A DNA stretch of 64,000 nt from CBDHFN01 sp965262605 (GTDB taxonomy: Bacteria; Pseudomonadota; Alphaproteobacteria; JASGCL01). Position numbers and translations under genes: made by a program. Location of the stretch: the NCBI GenBank assembly GCA_965262605.1, contig CBDHFN010000002.1, forward strand, positions 496,001 through 560,000, read 5' to 3'. Below the pieces are notes generated by a model, which made no database searches, had not been told where the DNA came from, and saw only the letters and a list, made by a program, of their open reading frames with translations. How positions within the stretch are numbered: the stretch's first letter is position 1; each line of letters opens with the position of its first letter. Below, in pieces: positions 43,107-52,730 of this stretch.

Positions 43107-44363
43107 TTAATCCAATTTAATAATAAAATCGTGCAATTTTTGCGTTTCATTTTTGCGGTCAAATTGGGCAATAATTTGCGATGAATTTTTTTGATGATAT
43201 TGATTTTTGGCTAATTTATCCTCTAAAAAATTGCGAATTTCTTGGCAATCATTGGAGGCAAAACCCAAATTATTTTCTTCTACTATTTTCGCGGCGTTAT
43301 CCTTAAAGCCAATTGCCAAAATTTGTGTGCCAGAACCAATATATTCAAATAATTTACCTGTTAAAACCCCGACATTGCTGGCATCGTTCCATGTTAATAA
43401 TAACACGAAATTTGCGCCTTTTTGCACGCTAATCGCTTCTAAGCGGCTAACTTCATTATAAGTATGCACCACAAATTGCAATTCAAATGCCCGCGCCAAT
43501 TGCACGGCTAATTGCAAATTTTTACCATAAAAATGCACGCGCACCCGTTCTTTTAAAATTGGCGATTCTTTAATGGCGGCAAATAAAGGGCTTGGGTCGC
43601 GTTTATCGCCATATAAAATGCCGGTATAAACAATATGGATTAAATTTTCTGGAAATTTGAAAGCCTGCGTTTGCGTCATTTCTTCAAAATCAATACCATT
43701 TTGCATTAAAATTATCGGTTGTCGGTATTTTTTTTGTAAAATTTGCGCCAAGGGTTCGGATACAGTGCTTATGGCTTTTGCCGATTGAAGCGTGTTTTTT
43801 TCAAGCCATCTTGTGAAAAAACCCCCGATTTTATAATGATTATCCGCCCATAAATCACGCAAATCCGCAACCCACGGAATATTATATTCAGCGGCTAATT
43901 TTTTGGCAATTAACAAGCTTGTATATGGCGAAGCCGAAGCAAAAATAACATCGGCTTGAAAATTTGTTAATAAGCCCCGCCCCGCGGTAAGCGCAAATGA
44001 ATACCAGCCAATTTGCGCATCGGGCGTATAAAAAATAAATCGGTAAAGCCCCGCAAAAAACGAAATTATTCGGCGACGCAATGATTTTTTTTGCGTGCCT
44101 TGATGGTAAATTTCAGCGACTAATTTTTGTTGATTGCCAATTAATTTTGCGATTATTGCATTAAAATCAAGCCATTTTGTTCTTAAAATATGAGACTGGG
44201 GCAAATTGCAAGGCAGAGTTGCAGGAAAATCTTGATTATCAGCGGTAATAATTCGCACATCATGCCCCAAAAGGCTTAAATGTTCGGCAATTTTACCCAC
44301 CCTTATCGCACCGATATTATTAAATGGGGGAAAATAAAATGAAATTATAAGGATTTTTGCCAC
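43107..44363 (-). CDS. GT4-family glycosyltransferase
   Basis: A 418-residue GT-B glycosyltransferase. The N-terminal domain starts SFYFPPFNNIGAIRVG (acceptor side, glycine-rich loop), and the C-terminal donor domain has VYTGILYGDKRDPSPLF and the E-x7-E-like segment near KLFEYIGSGTQILAIG. It transfers a sugar from a nucleotide donor, probably in capsule, LPS or surface polysaccharide synthesis. It starts 6 bases after the mucR stop and lies in front of the TPR glycosyltransferase, so all three genes may share a transcript. Confidence 0.85.
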   Translation of the reverse strand: MAKILIISFYFPPFNNIGAIRVGKIAEHLSLLGHDVRIITADNQDFPATLPCNLPQSHILRTKWLDFNAIIAKLIGNQQKLVAEIYHQGTQKKSLRRRIISFFAGLYRFIFYTPDAQIGWYSFALTAGRGLLTNFQADVIFASASPYTSLLIAKKLAAEYNIPWVADLRDLWADNHYKIGGFFTRWLEKNTLQSAKAISTVSEPLAQILQKKYRQPIILMQNGIDFEEMTQTQAFKFPENLIHIVYTGILYGDKRDPSPLFAAIKESPILKERVRVHFYGKNLQLAVQLARAFELQFVVHTYNEVSRLEAISVQKGANFVLLLTWNDASNVGVLTGKLFEYIGSGTQILAIGFKDNAAKIVEENNLGFASNDCQEIRNFLEDKLAKNQYHQKNSSQIIAQFDRKNETQKLHDFIIKLD

Positions 44364-44369
44364 AAAAAC

Positions 44370-44759
44370 TTATCTTTTATATTTTCCTAAACCAATGCCT
44401 TTGGCAAGCATGCTTCGGCGTTCCGCATATTTCGGCGCAACCATAGGATATTCCGAAGGTAATCCCCATTTTGCCCGATATTGTTCTGGAGTCATATTAA
44501 AAGTTGTTCTTAAATGGCGTTTTAGCGTTTTTAATTGCTTGCCATCTTCAAGACAAATTAAATAATCATTTTTAATTGATTCCTCAACGGGCACTGATGG
44601 CGTTATTTGATTATTTTCCTTGCCTGCCAAATGATTGTAAATATTTTTGATGAATGGCGCCAATTCTGATAATGGCACGCGATTTGATTTAACATGCGCA
44701 ACCACAATATCCACAGCTTGCTGGATAACTATAAATCTCTCGTCATTAAAATTATTCAT
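44370..44759 (-). CDS. mucR: MucR/Ros-family transcriptional regulator
   Basis: A 129-residue zinc-finger regulator of the alphaproteobacterial MucR/Ros group. The finger region reads YLICLEDGKQLKTLKRHLR, with Cys69 and then Asp72 in place of the second Cys, a variation seen in many MucR proteins, and His82. The C terminus SEYPMVAPKYAERRS is characteristic. MucR binds A+T-rich DNA and represses or activates polysaccharide, motility and cell-cycle genes. The glycosyltransferase genes downstream are natural targets. A T7C tandem tract lies 57 bases upstream of the start codon. AGGAG precedes the ATG. Confidence 0.93.
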   Translation of the reverse strand: MNNFNDERFIVIQQAVDIVVAHVKSNRVPLSELAPFIKNIYNHLAGKENNQITPSVPVEESIKNDYLICLEDGKQLKTLKRHLRTTFNMTPEQYRAKWGLPSEYPMVAPKYAERRSMLAKGIGLGKYKR

Positions 44760-44816
44760 GACCTCTCCTTAATTCTCTAATTTGACAATAATCAAAATTT
44801 TTTATGAATGCAACAA

Positions 44817-44846
44817 TTTTTTTTCTTTTTTTCTTTTTTTCTTTTT
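44817..44846. repeat. T7C tandem tract between mucR and a transglycosylase gene
   Basis: An 8-base repeat of seven T then C: C at 44825, 44833 and 44841, flanked by T8 and T5. It lies between the divergent mucR and transglycosylase genes. A-tract arrays bend DNA, MucR prefers A+T-rich sites, and repeats of this kind can change copy number by slippage. Confidence 0.85.
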
Positions 44847-44933
44847 AATGCCAAAAATTCCTTGTAATTTGCAATATTATCATGTATTATATTTAATCAT
44901 TATATAAACAATAATAATAATTAATGGTGGAGC

Positions 44934-45467
44934 ATGAAAAAATTATTTATACTAATGTTGGTATTAGCAACTGGCTTGACGCCAGTGATGGCGACATCGG
45001 TAAAACAATGTATGAAAAATTCAGCATCAGAATTTGGCATTAAATACGAAGTAATTCAAGCAATTGCTTATGTTGAAAGCCGTTTTGATAATAAAGCAAT
45101 ACGCAAAAATGCCGATGGGTCATATGATGCATGCATGATGCAGATTAATTCCAATAATTTTCGCCATTTGCGCCAAGAATTTGGCGTTAGCGAATCAGAT
45201 ATTCGTAATAATCCATGCACTTGTATAAGGATGGGCACTTATATTTTACGGCGCATGGGCGATTGGGCGGGCACTGGTTTAACGGGCAATACAATTGCCG
45301 CGTATAATGCGGGCGTGCATCCCAATAAAATCAATTCCACGGGCAAAGAATATTTTGAAAAAGTAAAATATGCTTATCGGCAAATATTATGGATAAAACA
45401 ACAACAAGAATATGCTAAAACCTTAGAAATTGAAAATTCCCAAAATGCAGAAATTGCCAAAAATTAA
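44934..45467 (+). CDS. Small lytic transglycosylase (SLT domain)
   Basis: A 177-residue exported protein with a 20-residue signal peptide (cleavage near VMA-TS). The SLT domain has catalytic Glu48 in AIAYVESRFD and the downstream SYDACMMQIN and AAYNAG motifs. Single-domain SLT proteins of this type (IagB/VirB1-like) open the wall locally for secretion machines, pili or flagella. Three Cys residues (C26, C67, C92) plus C94 could form disulfides. No secretion cluster is next to it. GGTGGAG lies before the ATG. Confidence 0.85.
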   Translation: MKKLFILMLVLATGLTPVMATSVKQCMKNSASEFGIKYEVIQAIAYVESRFDNKAIRKNADGSYDACMMQINSNNFRHLRQEFGVSESDIRNNPCTCIRMGTYILRRMGDWAGTGLTGNTIAAYNAGVHPNKINSTGKEYFEKVKYAYRQILWIKQQQEYAKTLEIENSQNAEIAKN

Positions 45468-45493
45468 TATTTATTCATCACCAAAGGATTATA

Positions 45494-46708
45494 ATGCCAA
45501 AAAAAATTTCACGAAATAATTATAAATGCGATGCCGATGAAAATGGTCATTTTGGCATTTATGGCGGAAGATATGTTGCCGAAACTCTGATGCCCTTGAT
45601 TTTAGAAGTGGAAAAAGCTTATAATCTTGCCAAATCAGACCCAAGCTTTCATAATGAATTAAACGAATATTTAAGCTCATATGCCGGCAGACCAAGCCCT
45701 TTATATCTTGCGCCTAGGCTAACCGCCCATTGCGGTGGCGCACAAATTTATTTTAAACGCGATGAATTAAACCATACGGGCAGCCATAAAATTAATAATG
45801 TTATGGGGCAAATTTTATTGGCACGACGAATGGGTAAAAAACGAATTATTGCCGAAACGGGGGCGGGACAACATGGGGTTGCCGTTGCCACAGTTTGCGC
45901 GTTATTTAATATGGAATGCCGAGTTTTCATGGGCGCCAAGGATGTCGCCAGACAACAACCCAATGTTTTTCGCATGAAATTATTAGGGGCGCAAGTTGAA
46001 TCCGTGGCGATTGGGTCGCAAACCTTAAAAGACGCCATGAACGAAGCCATGCGATATTGGGTTGATAATGTTGATGACACATTTTATATTATCGGCACTG
46101 TCGCTGGTCCGCACCCATATCCAACCATGGTGCGTGATTTTCAAGCCGTAATTGGCAAAGAAGCCAAACAGCAATTATGGGATATAAACGGCAAATTGCC
46201 TGATGCTTTGGTGGCGTGTATTGGCGGCGGTTCAAATGCGATGGGATTATTTTATGAATTTCTTAACGATGAATCAGTGGCGATTTATGGCGTAGAGGCG
46301 GGTGGTTATAGTATTAAAAAAGGCGAAAATGCCGCATCAATTAGTTCGGGTCGCCCCGGTGTTTTGCATGGCAACCGAACATATTTATTAATGAATGATG
46401 ATGGGCAAATTGACGAAGCCCATTCAATTTCAGCAGGTTTAGATTATCCGGGCATTGGACCAGAACATTCATGGCTGCATGATACGGGGCGGGTTAATTA
46501 TGTTTATGCCACTGACGAAGAAGCCGTTGCGGCATTTCAATTATGTTCCAAGCTTGAAGGCATTATTCCCGCCCTTGAACCCTCCCATGCGATTGCATTC
46601 GTGCAAAAATTAGCCCCAACGATGGCGAAGGATAAAATTATCATCATGAATTTATGCGGGCGTGGCGATAAAGATGTGCCGCAAATGATGGAACGATTAG
46701 GGATATAA
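45494..46708 (+). CDS. trpB: Tryptophan synthase beta chain
   Basis: A 404-residue PLP enzyme that joins indole and serine. The PLP Lys99 lies in HTGSHKINN, and the phosphate-binding GGGSNAMG and the catalytic ETGAGQHG segment are present. It needs TrpA, which normally lies immediately downstream; here the next gene on the other side is tpiA on the opposite strand, so trpB is split from trpA and trpF. AAAGGA precedes the ATG. Confidence 0.96.
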   Translation: MPKKISRNNYKCDADENGHFGIYGGRYVAETLMPLILEVEKAYNLAKSDPSFHNELNEYLSSYAGRPSPLYLAPRLTAHCGGAQIYFKRDELNHTGSHKINNVMGQILLARRMGKKRIIAETGAGQHGVAVATVCALFNMECRVFMGAKDVARQQPNVFRMKLLGAQVESVAIGSQTLKDAMNEAMRYWVDNVDDTFYIIGTVAGPHPYPTMVRDFQAVIGKEAKQQLWDINGKLPDALVACIGGGSNAMGLFYEFLNDESVAIYGVEAGGYSIKKGENAASISSGRPGVLHGNRTYLLMNDDGQIDEAHSISAGLDYPGIGPEHSWLHDTGRVNYVYATDEEAVAAFQLCSKLEGIIPALEPSHAIAFVQKLAPTMAKDKIIIMNLCGRGDKDVPQMMERLGI

Positions 46709-46731
46709 ATACCCTAAAAAATATACGAAAA

Positions 46732-47481
46732 TTATTGGCTAATGATTTGCCAAAATTCTTCAGTTTTTAGGCTGGCTCCACCAATTAACAAGCCATTAAT
46801 ATAAGGCGATTGGCAATATTCCTTGGCATTATTTGCATTAACCGAACCGCCATATAAAATAGTGGTTTGCAAATTTGTTTGGGCATTTAATTGATTCATC
46901 ACGGCATTAATTTGTTGATGAATATGATTAATTTCTTGAATATCCGCGCTTAACCCCGTGCCAATTGCCCAAATTGGTTCATAGGCAATGATAATTTTTT
47001 TCAAATTAATTGCCAATAACCCTTGCCCAAGTTGCCGTGATAACACGGCGATGGTTTCACCATTATTTTTTTGCGCAAATGTCTCACCAATACATAAAAT
47101 CGGAATTAAACCAATTTCAAGGGCGCGCTTGACTTTTTTATTACAAATTTCATCAGTTTCGCTATGGTATGTGCGCCGTTCAGAATGCCCAATTAACACA
47201 AATTCTGCCCCCGATTCTTTAAGCATGCCCGCGCTTATATCGCCCGTATAGGCACCTTGGGTTTCATAGTGGCAATCTTGCGCGCCGATTTTAAACCCAC
47301 GATTTTGGCATAATTGATACGCATGATGGATTGCGGTAAAGGGCGGACAAATAACAATATTATTTTTATCTAAAATTGCCATGCGGGCATCATCGCTTAA
47401 TTGCGCGAATTTTGCCAAAATATTCGGCAATAATTCATTGGGCGCATTCATTTTCCAATTGGCGATAATATGTTTTTTCAT
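46732..47481 (-). CDS. tpiA: Triosephosphate isomerase
   Basis: A 249-residue TIM barrel. Catalytic Lys10 (NWKMN), His99 (GHSERR) and Glu168 (AYEPIWAIGTG) are all visible, as is the phosphate-binding LIGGASL. It interconverts dihydroxyacetone phosphate and glyceraldehyde 3-phosphate. Its ATG overlaps the hisN stop by 4 bases (ATGA), so the two are coupled, which is an unusual pairing since tpiA in this class is often next to secG and pyrG. Confidence 0.96.
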   Translation of the reverse strand: MKKHIIANWKMNAPNELLPNILAKFAQLSDDARMAILDKNNIVICPPFTAIHHAYQLCQNRGFKIGAQDCHYETQGAYTGDISAGMLKESGAEFVLIGHSERRTYHSETDEICNKKVKRALEIGLIPILCIGETFAQKNNGETIAVLSRQLGQGLLAINLKKIIIAYEPIWAIGTGLSADIQEINHIHQQINAVMNQLNAQTNLQTTILYGGSVNANNAKEYCQSPYINGLLIGGASLKTEEFWQIISQ

Positions 47482-48263
47482 GCTAATAACGCTAATAATT
47501 GCTGGTGAATTTGCGGTGGTGCCGCGATGACTTGCCCCGCAGAATAAACATCTAAATTATTACCCTGCCAATCGGTAATTTTAGCCCCACTCATATTAAT
47601 TATTGGCGCAAGCGCGCAAAAATCATAAATTTGCAAGCCCGATTCGCAAACCACATTCGGTAAGCCTTGGGCAAGCCAGCAATAAGCCGCGCAATCACCA
47701 CCATAGCGAATTTCCTTGCAAGCATTTGCCATTTTCGTAAATTGCGCCATTTCGTGGTGATGAAAAATACTGGGCGCGGTCGCAATTGCGTAATAATTTT
47801 TCAAATTTTTATCCGTATTATTTGCCTTGATTAAAAAGCCATTATGCCATGCGCCCTTGCCAATTTGGGCGTAATAAATATCCTTGGTATAAGGCAATAA
47901 GCAAACGCCAATTTGCGGTATACCATCAACAACCAATGAAATTAACACGCCCCAATTGGGATTACCGGTGATAAAAGACCTTGTGCCATCAATGGGGTCA
48001 ATCACCCATAATCGTCCTTTTGCGCTAATTTCGCCGCCCTCTTCTTCGCCAAAAATAGCATCTTGGGGGCGATGGAATTTTAACGCCTCACGAATTGCGG
48101 CTTCTGATGATTTATCGGCGATAGTCACCGGCGATTCGTCATTTTTATTAAGAATTTCGTTATTTTTGCGAAAATATTTCATTGCCACCGCGCCGCCAAT
48201 TTGCGCCAATTCACACGCCAAAAATAAATCATCATTAATAATTTTTTGCACTTTTTTAATCAT
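47478..48263 (-). CDS. hisN: Histidinol-phosphatase, inositol-monophosphatase family
   Basis: A 261-residue Mg-dependent phosphatase. Metal ligands are in GEEEGGE (residues 72-78) and DPIDGT (89-94), with the distal Asp in SGLQIYDFCALAPI. The segment RYGGDCAAYCWLAQG is close to the HisN form rather than to SuhB, so histidinol phosphate is the likely substrate (histidine synthesis). It starts directly after the ghrA-type gene stop and overlaps tpiA. Confidence 0.83.
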   Translation of the reverse strand: MIKKVQKIINDDLFLACELAQIGGAVAMKYFRKNNEILNKNDESPVTIADKSSEAAIREALKFHRPQDAIFGEEEGGEISAKGRLWVIDPIDGTRSFITGNPNWGVLISLVVDGIPQIGVCLLPYTKDIYYAQIGKGAWHNGFLIKANNTDKNLKNYYAIATAPSIFHHHEMAQFTKMANACKEIRYGGDCAAYCWLAQGLPNVVCESGLQIYDFCALAPIINMSGAKITDWQGNNLDVYSAGQVIAAPPQIHQQLLALLA

Positions 48264-49193
48264 TTAATATCCTTTTTGCCAATCCACGCGCCCTAAAATT
48301 GGGAGGTTTTGTTGATGAATATATGCCTGAATAATTTCGGCAACATATGGCACAGCCGTGCGCGTCAGCGTAACGCCCGCAATATGCGGGGTGATAAAAA
48401 TCTTGGGGTGATTATAAAAAATATGCGATGCGGGCAAGGGTTCTTCACGAAAAACATCGCAAACCGCAAATGAAATCTGATTATCATTAATCGCATCAAC
48501 CAAATCCGCATCAATAATATGTGGACCCCTGCCAATGTTAATTAGCCATGTGCCTTTGGGTAATTGGTAAAGCCGTTCTTTATTCATAAAATCGGCTAAT
48601 TTTGGCGTATTGGGTAAAACCATCAAAAGCCCATGAATATCGCGAATAAATTCCCCAAATTGCTGGTGATTAAAACAAGGCGCGCCCAAATTATCTTTGG
48701 CTTGATTCGCCCAATATTTAACGCAAAACCCCAAATTTTGTAAGGCTTTGCCAATCGCATGCCCAATCACGCCCGCGCCCATAATGCCAATTTTCGTATC
48801 CGCCGCGGAATTTGGCACAAAATAATCCCAAACCCCTGCTAAATTACTTCGTTCCAACCTTGGATTATCAAGCGTGATGCGCAAACAATGTAAGGCGGCA
48901 TATTCAACCATTCGGCTGGTAAGGCTTTGGTCAATCATGCGAAAACACGGCAAATGATAAGGAAAATTATCGCAGCGGTGAAATCTATCAATGCCCGCCC
49001 ATAAAGAAATTATCAATTTTAAATTTGGAAATTTGCCAAAAAAATCGGGAGGTGTTAAGCCAACAACGGCAATTTCAACTTGTTCTGGGTCGCAATCATG
49101 GGGTTTTTTGATGGTTAAATTCGGAAAATATTGGTGAAGTGCCGATACCCAATCATCAGGATTTTCTTCATTGGCTAATAAAACTAACTGCAT
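48264..49193 (-). CDS. 2-hydroxyacid dehydrogenase, GhrA-like glyoxylate/hydroxypyruvate reductase
   Basis: A 309-residue D-isomer-specific 2-hydroxyacid dehydrogenase. The NAD(P)-binding motif GIMGAGVIGHAIG is near residue 136, catalytic Arg in NIGRGPHI, Glu in VFREEPLP and His in ITPHIAG. The short form and the WAGIDRF segment resemble GhrA. It lies 2 bases after soxG; sarcosine oxidation gives glycine and thus glyoxylate-linked metabolism, so a shared operon would make sense, though this is inference. Confidence 0.85.
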   Translation of the reverse strand: MQLVLLANEENPDDWVSALHQYFPNLTIKKPHDCDPEQVEIAVVGLTPPDFFGKFPNLKLIISLWAGIDRFHRCDNFPYHLPCFRMIDQSLTSRMVEYAALHCLRITLDNPRLERSNLAGVWDYFVPNSAADTKIGIMGAGVIGHAIGKALQNLGFCVKYWANQAKDNLGAPCFNHQQFGEFIRDIHGLLMVLPNTPKLADFMNKERLYQLPKGTWLINIGRGPHIIDADLVDAINDNQISFAVCDVFREEPLPASHIFYNHPKIFITPHIAGVTLTRTAVPYVAEIIQAYIHQQNLPILGRVDWQKGY

Positions 49194-49195
49194 GG

Positions 49196-49798
49196 CTAAA
49201 TTACCTCCACCCCAAATTGATAAGATTGCTCCACCATTGCCTTGACAACAAAAGCCGCAAATGATCTTGGAATATATAATCGGTATTGCGGAAATTGGAA
49301 ATTATCTTCTTGGCGCAACAGATGCACGGGAACATGATGCAAGGAAAGCGCGCGAAAATCGCCAATTTTCATGGCGTTTAACGATAAATCCACCGCAAAA
49401 AGCCTTGCCCATAAATCCATAATATTTGCGCCATATAAATCCACAACTATTTTACCATCGGTAATATCCAGCGAAGTAATATTATCGGTGGCAATGCCTT
49501 TGAGCACTTGAACGATTTTCGGAATTTCCAAAACATCAAGCCAATATTTAAAAACTTCGGGCATTTGCCAATAACAATCTTTGGTAATTTGGGCATGGTG
49601 ATGATTCGGCGTTTGTTCAAAACCAAAAACATGCCCGATTCGTGCCGTTAAATTTTCAAATGATTCATCGCTAAAACCAATTTGCACCAAGTGATAATCT
49701 TCAATTTCGCGGATAATAATGCCCGCACCTTGAGCGTTTTTGACACCATGCACGCCATTTTCAATATAATCGGCAAGGGGGGAATGAATATTACGCAT
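49196..49798 (-). CDS. soxG: Sarcosine oxidase subunit gamma (SoxG)
   Basis: A 200-residue protein of the SoxG family, recognised by its place after soxA and by the pattern of the folate-binding-like fold: LTDITSLDITDGKIVVDLYG in pieces (SLDITDGKIVVDL), then FAVDLSLNAMKIGDFRAL and YRLYIPRSFAAFV near the end. In the heterotetramer it supports the alpha-subunit interface. I start at the ATG at 49798, with AAGGGA 8 bases before it; an in-frame GTG at 49861 lies inside soxA. The start overlaps the soxA stop by 8 bases. Confidence 0.85.
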   Translation of the reverse strand: MRNIHSPLADYIENGVHGVKNAQGAGIIIREIEDYHLVQIGFSDESFENLTARIGHVFGFEQTPNHHHAQITKDCYWQMPEVFKYWLDVLEIPKIVQVLKGIATDNITSLDITDGKIVVDLYGANIMDLWARLFAVDLSLNAMKIGDFRALSLHHVPVHLLRQEDNFQFPQYRLYIPRSFAAFVVKAMVEQSYQFGVEVI

Positions 49799-52730
49799 GA
49801 AGTTTTTTCCCTTCGGGGTCATAAAAATGCGGTGATACGATTTTTGCCACGCTATAACCACTGCGAAGTGGGTCGGCGATACTCACCATTTTACCATGGC
49901 TATTGCGCCCATTTGCCACGAATCCCAAGGCAATATGTTTTTGCAAAATTGGCGAATAAGTATAAGAACTCACCCAACCGATGCCATGCCCTTGTAATAA
50001 GGGTTCAATGCCAATTTCTTGAATAATACTGCCCCCCAAAATTGGTTGAGTTGTGCTTTCCAAGCCCACTAATTTTGGGCGATTAACATCGGATAAAACG
50101 CCGCGATTCATCATGAATTTGCCGATAAAATTTTTATTTTTCTTTGCCATTTTGCTAAGATTAATATCATCAAGAGTCGTGCGCCCATCAAGCTCAGAGC
50201 CAACTGGGTGTCCTTTTTCAATGCGCAAACCACCCAATGCCTCTAACCCATAAAATTGCAAATCAAAATCTTTGCCGACAAACATTAAGGCTTCAAGAAT
50301 TTCCACGCATTTGCTAGATTGAATGTAAATCTCATAGGCTAATTCCCCTGAAAAACTAATCCGCGCAATCATCATATTTGCGCCCAAAATCTTGGTTTTA
50401 ATAATGCCCATAAAGGGTAATGCCTCGTTGCTTAAATCCACATCGGGCATGAATCGTTGCAAGCATTGTCTTGATAATGGACCCGCCAAGGATAAAGCCC
50501 CCCATTGATCGCTTACCGAGGTCAAGGATAATTGTAAATCCGTGAAATAAACCGCCAATAATTCTTCTAAAAAATCCATGACTTTACCCGCATTGCTGGT
50601 CGTGGTGGTTATCATATAATTTTTATCGCCCAAACGCCACACCGTGCCGTCATCTAAGACAACACCATCTTCGCGCAACATCACGCCATAACGGCATTTA
50701 CCAATTGGTAAGCTTGCCATATTATTGACATAAATTCTGTCTAAAAATTCCATGGCATCGCGCCCTTGCACCATAATCTTACCCAAAGTTGACACATCGC
50801 AAATTCCAACCTTGGTGCGCACATGCAACATTTCGCGCACATATGCTTCGGCTTTTTCTTCTTTTTTATGGCTTGGGTAATACCATGGGCGATACCAAAG
50901 TCCGGCTTCGGTCATTACGGCATTATTACCGACCATAAATTGATGAAATGGCGTGAATCGTTTGGGTTTTAAATTCGCGCCGACACTATGCCCAGCCACT
51001 AAACCCAAAGTAATTGGTTCTATTGGCGGGCGCATACGGGGCGCACCAATTTCACCACGGGCGGTTTCTAAAATATTTGCCAAAATATGCAATGCGGCTT
51101 CTTGCCCATTGCGCCCTTGGTCTGTGCCCATACCCATTGTCGTATAGCGTTTTAAATGCTCCACAAAATGATAGCCTTCCTTTGCCGCCAGATATATATC
51201 ATCAACCACAACATCATGCTGATAATCCACAAAAGCTTTTTTACCAATTTTCGGTAATTTGCTTAATGAAATTATGTCATAAAAACAAGGTTCAACCGCC
51301 GATAAATTTTGCGCATTATGTTTAGCCGATGGATTTTTAAGGTATTTTTTAACCCGCGCCGCCGCGTCAATGCCTGATGCTTCATGCGATTCGGGGCGAA
51401 TTGCCCCAGCTGATGCCCCGCATAAAAAATAACCCGCTTCGCAATTTTTGACCAAAAAACAATCACCCTTGGGCGAAAATTCCCAATCAGAGACATTGCG
51501 ATGCGCCAATAATTGCGTGTTTGGTTGAAATCCCCCGCTGACAAGCACTAAATCTGCGTTAAAATGCGTGGCATTTTGCACAACACCATCTTCGTTAATC
51601 ACACCCGCATAAATACCGCTTACATGGTAAAAACCGACTGCCTTAGTTGGATAGGCATTGGCATAAATATGTATATCATGCTGATTAGCTTTGGCAATAT
51701 CGGCTTCATTTGGTTCACGGCGCATATCAATAATCGCCGATATTTTTATGCCATTATTAATTAAAACTGCTAATTTATCGTAAATACTATTATTATTGGT
51801 AATAATTACCGCCCGTTCGCCCGTCAATACGGCGTATTTTTCAATATAATCAATGGCGGCATGAAATTTCATCACGCCGGGCAAATCATTATTGCTAAAC
51901 GGCAGGGTTAATTCATTCGCGCCCCCCGCATATACACAAGCTTGCGTATGAATCACTAACATTTTTTCGCGGGGCATAAATTCAGGGGGTATATTGCAAT
52001 TATTATGAATCGGCTGATAACCGATAAATACCTTGGAATCATGCGCCGCCACTATAGTTGTTTTGGATAAATATACCACATTATCTGGAAATCCGAATGG
52101 AATTTCATCGTTAATTAAGTCGGGATTGGCAAATAAAACCCGATAATTTGTTTTGGCTAATTCACGCACGGCATGAAACGCCGAATTATCGCCACCAATC
52201 ACCAAAACATCACAAAAATAATTAACCCGTTCATAATGGTCGGGGTCAAATTCATCATGTTTGGGGGCTTTGCCCAAGCCAGCGGCGCGCCGAATAAACC
52301 ATTCCCATAGCATCCATGCGCGATGATATGGACCCATAAAAGTTTTATAATAAAATCCCGCGCCTAAAATCTTGCCGAATAAGCCATTTATCGCCCCAAT
52401 ATCCCAAAGCAAGCTTGGAAATCGGTTTTGACTTTTGGCTATCATGCCTTCATAAATTGGGGCTTGCGTCATTTTCACATTCGGCAAAGTGCGCGCGCCT
52501 TTACCAATTTGCGCCAAGCCATTGGGTTCATCAGCACCATTGGTTAAAATACCGCGAATGCGGTGGTATTTAAACGACCTTGCCACTAATTTCACGCCAT
52601 TGGCAAGCAATGCCGATGCCAATGAATCACCTTCATAACCATAATAATTATTGCCATCAAAATTAAATTTAATCGGTTTTAAACGATTAATTCTGCCACC
52701 ATTTTCAAGACGAAATTTCTGTTTATTCAT
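49791..52730 (-). CDS. soxA: Sarcosine oxidase subunit alpha (SoxA), with altered dinucleotide motif
   Basis: A 979-residue subunit. The N-terminal ferredoxin-like domain (about 1-95) includes FNFDGNNYYGYEGDSLASAL. A dinucleotide-binding domain follows at about 170-500, and the C-terminal 380 residues are a GcvT-like aminomethyltransferase domain that takes the methylene group onto tetrahydrofolate. The usual GGGPAG loop is here GGDNSA (residues 179-184), so NAD+ binding may be changed. I start at the ATG at 52730, which has GGGA 7 bases before it; the ATG at 52760 lies deeper in soxD without a Shine-Dalgarno. Overlaps soxD by 8 bases. SoxB is absent from the window. Confidence 0.92.
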   Translation of the reverse strand: MNKQKFRLENGGRINRLKPIKFNFDGNNYYGYEGDSLASALLANGVKLVARSFKYHRIRGILTNGADEPNGLAQIGKGARTLPNVKMTQAPIYEGMIAKSQNRFPSLLWDIGAINGLFGKILGAGFYYKTFMGPYHRAWMLWEWFIRRAAGLGKAPKHDEFDPDHYERVNYFCDVLVIGGDNSAFHAVRELAKTNYRVLFANPDLINDEIPFGFPDNVVYLSKTTIVAAHDSKVFIGYQPIHNNCNIPPEFMPREKMLVIHTQACVYAGGANELTLPFSNNDLPGVMKFHAAIDYIEKYAVLTGERAVIITNNNSIYDKLAVLINNGIKISAIIDMRREPNEADIAKANQHDIHIYANAYPTKAVGFYHVSGIYAGVINEDGVVQNATHFNADLVLVSGGFQPNTQLLAHRNVSDWEFSPKGDCFLVKNCEAGYFLCGASAGAIRPESHEASGIDAAARVKKYLKNPSAKHNAQNLSAVEPCFYDIISLSKLPKIGKKAFVDYQHDVVVDDIYLAAKEGYHFVEHLKRYTTMGMGTDQGRNGQEAALHILANILETARGEIGAPRMRPPIEPITLGLVAGHSVGANLKPKRFTPFHQFMVGNNAVMTEAGLWYRPWYYPSHKKEEKAEAYVREMLHVRTKVGICDVSTLGKIMVQGRDAMEFLDRIYVNNMASLPIGKCRYGVMLREDGVVLDDGTVWRLGDKNYMITTTTSNAGKVMDFLEELLAVYFTDLQLSLTSVSDQWGALSLAGPLSRQCLQRFMPDVDLSNEALPFMGIIKTKILGANMMIARISFSGELAYEIYIQSSKCVEILEALMFVGKDFDLQFYGLEALGGLRIEKGHPVGSELDGRTTLDDINLSKMAKKNKNFIGKFMMNRGVLSDVNRPKLVGLESTTQPILGGSIIQEIGIEPLLQGHGIGWVSSYTYSPILQKHIALGFVANGRNSHGKMVSIADPLRSGYSVAKIVSPHFYDPEGKKLHA

